Shown in pieces: positions 62,685 through 64,000 of a stretch of 64,000 nucleotides of DNA. Both the position numbers and the translations under genes were made by a program. Every line of letters starts with the position of its first letter. The first letter of the stretch is position 1. The notes under the pieces were generated by a model. That model searched no databases, was not told the DNA's origin, and was given only the letters and a program-made list of their open reading frames with translations. The DNA is from Parabacteroides bouchesdurhonensis (lineage in GTDB: Bacteria > Bacteroidota > Bacteroidia > Bacteroidales > Tannerellaceae), in contig NZ_LT896588.1 of the NCBI RefSeq assembly GCF_900186615.1, forward strand, positions 990,406 to 1,054,405, read 5' to 3'.

Positions 62685-63719
62685 ATGAAGATACAGCATA
62701 TAATATATGGCATAGCCTTCTTGTTTATCCTGTTTACGGGATGCGAAAAAGCAGACGATTATGTTTCCTCTCCCACAGCCAACTTTGAGGCTCTCTGGAA
62801 GATAATGGATGAGAATTACTGTTTTTTTGAATACAAAGACATCGACTGGAATGAAGTACATGATCGCTATCGTGTACAGGTCACCGATACGATGAATCAA
62901 TATGCTTTATTTGATGTGTTAGGGAATATGCTAAATGAGCTACAGGACGGGCACACCAATCTAATTTCTTCTTTTAACATGTCCCGTTACTGGGCCTGGT
63001 ACGAAGATTATCCGGCGAATTATTATAAAGAGATACAAGACCGATATTTAGGAACTGATTATTGGATTGCAGGAGGCTTGAAATACACACGATTGGCCGA
63101 CAATCAAATAGGATACGTTTATTATAGCAGTTTTTCCAATGGAGTAGGCGAAGCCAACTTGGACCAGATGTTTTTATACTTTAAAGACTGCAAAGCCCTT
63201 ATCTTTGACGTTCGTGAAAACGGAGGAGGTTCATTAACCTATGCCGACCGCATAGCTTCCCGTTTTATGGAAGAAAAGATGCTGACAGGCTACATTCAGC
63301 ATAAGACGGGAAAAGGACACAACGATTTTTCCAGTCCATATCCATTATACCTCTCTCCCAACACGGAACATATTCGCTGGTTACGCCCGGTTGTCGTATT
63401 AACAAACCGTCACTGCTATAGTGCCGCAAACGACTTTGTTCAGAAAATGAGCATGATGCCCTATGTCACCACAATGGGTGACAAGACGGGAGGAGGTAGC
63501 GGGCTTCCGTTTACATCCGAATTACCCAACGGATGGACTATCCGTTTCTCTGCCTCACCTATGCTTAATGCAGAGAAAGAACATACGGAGTTCGGTATAA
63601 ATCCGAAACAGAACGTCCAGATGACAGCCGATGACATCCAAAAAGGTGTAGATACATTAATAGAATCTGCCATTAAGTTTCTGACAGAACTAACAAGTGG
63701 GCAGGAAAACCAACCCTAG
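62685..63719 (+). CDS. S41 family (tail-specific-like) peptidase lipoprotein
   Basis: This 344-residue lipoprotein (FTGC, Cys20) has the tail-specific protease fold: LIFDVRENGGGS, then the nucleophile region NRHCYSAANDFVQKM with a likely catalytic Ser, and MGDKTGGGSG with a likely catalytic Lys. There is no PDZ domain between the N-terminal helical part (WKIMDENYCFFEYKDIDWNE) and the catalytic core, unlike CtpA-type enzymes. It probably degrades peptides in the periplasm or at the surface. Confidence 0.88.
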   Translation: MKIQHIIYGIAFLFILFTGCEKADDYVSSPTANFEALWKIMDENYCFFEYKDIDWNEVHDRYRVQVTDTMNQYALFDVLGNMLNELQDGHTNLISSFNMSRYWAWYEDYPANYYKEIQDRYLGTDYWIAGGLKYTRLADNQIGYVYYSSFSNGVGEANLDQMFLYFKDCKALIFDVRENGGGSLTYADRIASRFMEEKMLTGYIQHKTGKGHNDFSSPYPLYLSPNTEHIRWLRPVVVLTNRHCYSAANDFVQKMSMMPYVTTMGDKTGGGSGLPFTSELPNGWTIRFSASPMLNAEKEHTEFGINPKQNVQMTADDIQKGVDTLIESAIKFLTELTSGQENQP

Positions 63720-63758
63720 TCCAGGTTCAGGCCTATTCCAAAACTTTCCTCCGAAATA

Positions 63759-63789
63759 TTTGCTCATTATAAAAAAAACATTACCTTTG
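63759..63789 (+). promoter_or_regulatory. tRNA-Leu promoter
   Basis: TTTG (63759-63762), a 19-base spacer and TACCTTTG (63782-63789) are a perfect Bacteroidetes promoter, 16 bases before the tRNA. Confidence 0.85.
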
Positions 63790-63804
63790 CACCGCAATCC
63801 AAAT

Positions 63805-63886
63805 GCGGCTGTGGTGTAATTGGTAGCCACGCCAGACTTAGGATCTGGTGCTTCACGGCGTGGGGGTTCGAGTCCCTTCAGCCGCA
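63805..63886 (+). tRNA. tRNA-Leu (anticodon TAG)
   Basis: The acceptor arms GCGGCTG and CAGCCGC pair; the anticodon stem CCAGA/TCTGG encloses the loop CTTAGGA with anticodon TAG (Leu). A long variable arm and a GGTTCGAGTCCC T-loop make it a class II tRNA. The 3' CCA is not fully encoded. Confidence 0.97.
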
Positions 63887-63895
63887 CAAAATGCA

Positions 63896-63930
63896 AAATC
63901 CTTCTGATTAGGTTCAGGGGGATTTCTTGT
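63896..63930 (+). terminator. Hairpin after the tRNA
   Basis: AAATCC (63896-63901) pairs with GGATTT (63920-63925), followed by CTTGTTTT. A weak but plausible terminator. Nothing else is seen in the last 70 bases. Confidence 0.5.
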
Positions 63931-64000
63931 TTTATACTGTTTATTAGGGTATTACAGCATTCTTTTTTCTCTCTAAAATAGATAAATCATGTCGAAATAA

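Noticed and set aside
63690-63896. Open frame overlapping the tRNA on the minus strand
   Set aside because: It spans the tRNA-Leu gene and its promoter in antisense; not a gene.
63989-64000. ATG-started frame at the right edge
   Set aside because: It stops after three codons, so no gene start can be claimed.
1-64000. Insertion sequences, integrases, phage genes or restriction-modification genes
   Set aside because: No transposase, integrase, phage or restriction-modification protein was found among the credible coding frames.

Overview
The window looks like chromosomal DNA of a gut Bacteroidales bacterium, most likely Parabacteroides or a close relative (genus level is inference). Supporting signs are two SusC/SusD polysaccharide-utilisation loci (PULs) with ECF sigma/FecR pairs, a PorW/SprE-type lipoprotein, many lipoproteins, weak Shine-Dalgarno signals, and repeated promoters of the Bacteroidetes type (TTTG, about 19-21 bases, TAnnTTTG).

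Left part (1-20 kb). A transglutaminase-like lipoprotein, a solitary PstS-like protein and a nitronate monooxygenase-like enzyme lie on the + strand. An eight-gene minus-strand operon (13583 down to 5145) follows: porin, imelysin lipoprotein, di-haem oxidoreductase lipoprotein, second porin, mono-haem cytochrome-like lipoprotein, chorismatase/Rid-like enzyme, RIC-like hemerythrin protein and a LuxR-type regulator with a degenerate receiver. It reads as a surface redox or metal module with its own sensor and regulator, and it is the best candidate here for an undescribed system. Its divergent control region holds five TAGGTA/TACCTA boxes, and a short transcription unit with a 31-codon ORF and terminator on the other side. 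Then come a CDF cation exporter, a GH20 hexosaminidase, and a metallo-beta-lactamase-fold hydrolase paired with a porin.

Middle (20-29 kb). A beta-propeller lipoprotein, a gene remnant, an AI-2E-family membrane protein, and a + strand cluster of aroA, a small membrane protein, a metal ABC permease and a PorW/SprE-like lipoprotein.

PUL 1 (28.8-43.9 kb): ECF sigma, FecR, SusC, SusD, GH92 mannosidase with a PA14 domain, alkaline phosphatase, trehalase/GH63-like glycosidase with a twin-arginine signal, and a metallophosphoesterase/PLC-like fusion. The enzyme set suggests a phosphorylated mannose-containing glycan. One bipartite promoter element occurs before both fecR and susC.

PUL 2 (45.3-58.8 kb): GH31 enzyme (preceded by a small ORF), ECF sigma, FecR, SusC, SusD, a serine-type sulfatase and a DUF4965/glutaminase-like enzyme, suggesting a sulfated glycan.

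Right end (59-64 kb): a ParC/GyrA-type topoisomerase subunit, a DUF3316-like protein and an S41 peptidase in tight succession, then tRNA-Leu(TAG). Several intergenic gaps carry short-period repeat arrays; three of them (21.5, 45.1 and 58.9 kb) belong to one family.
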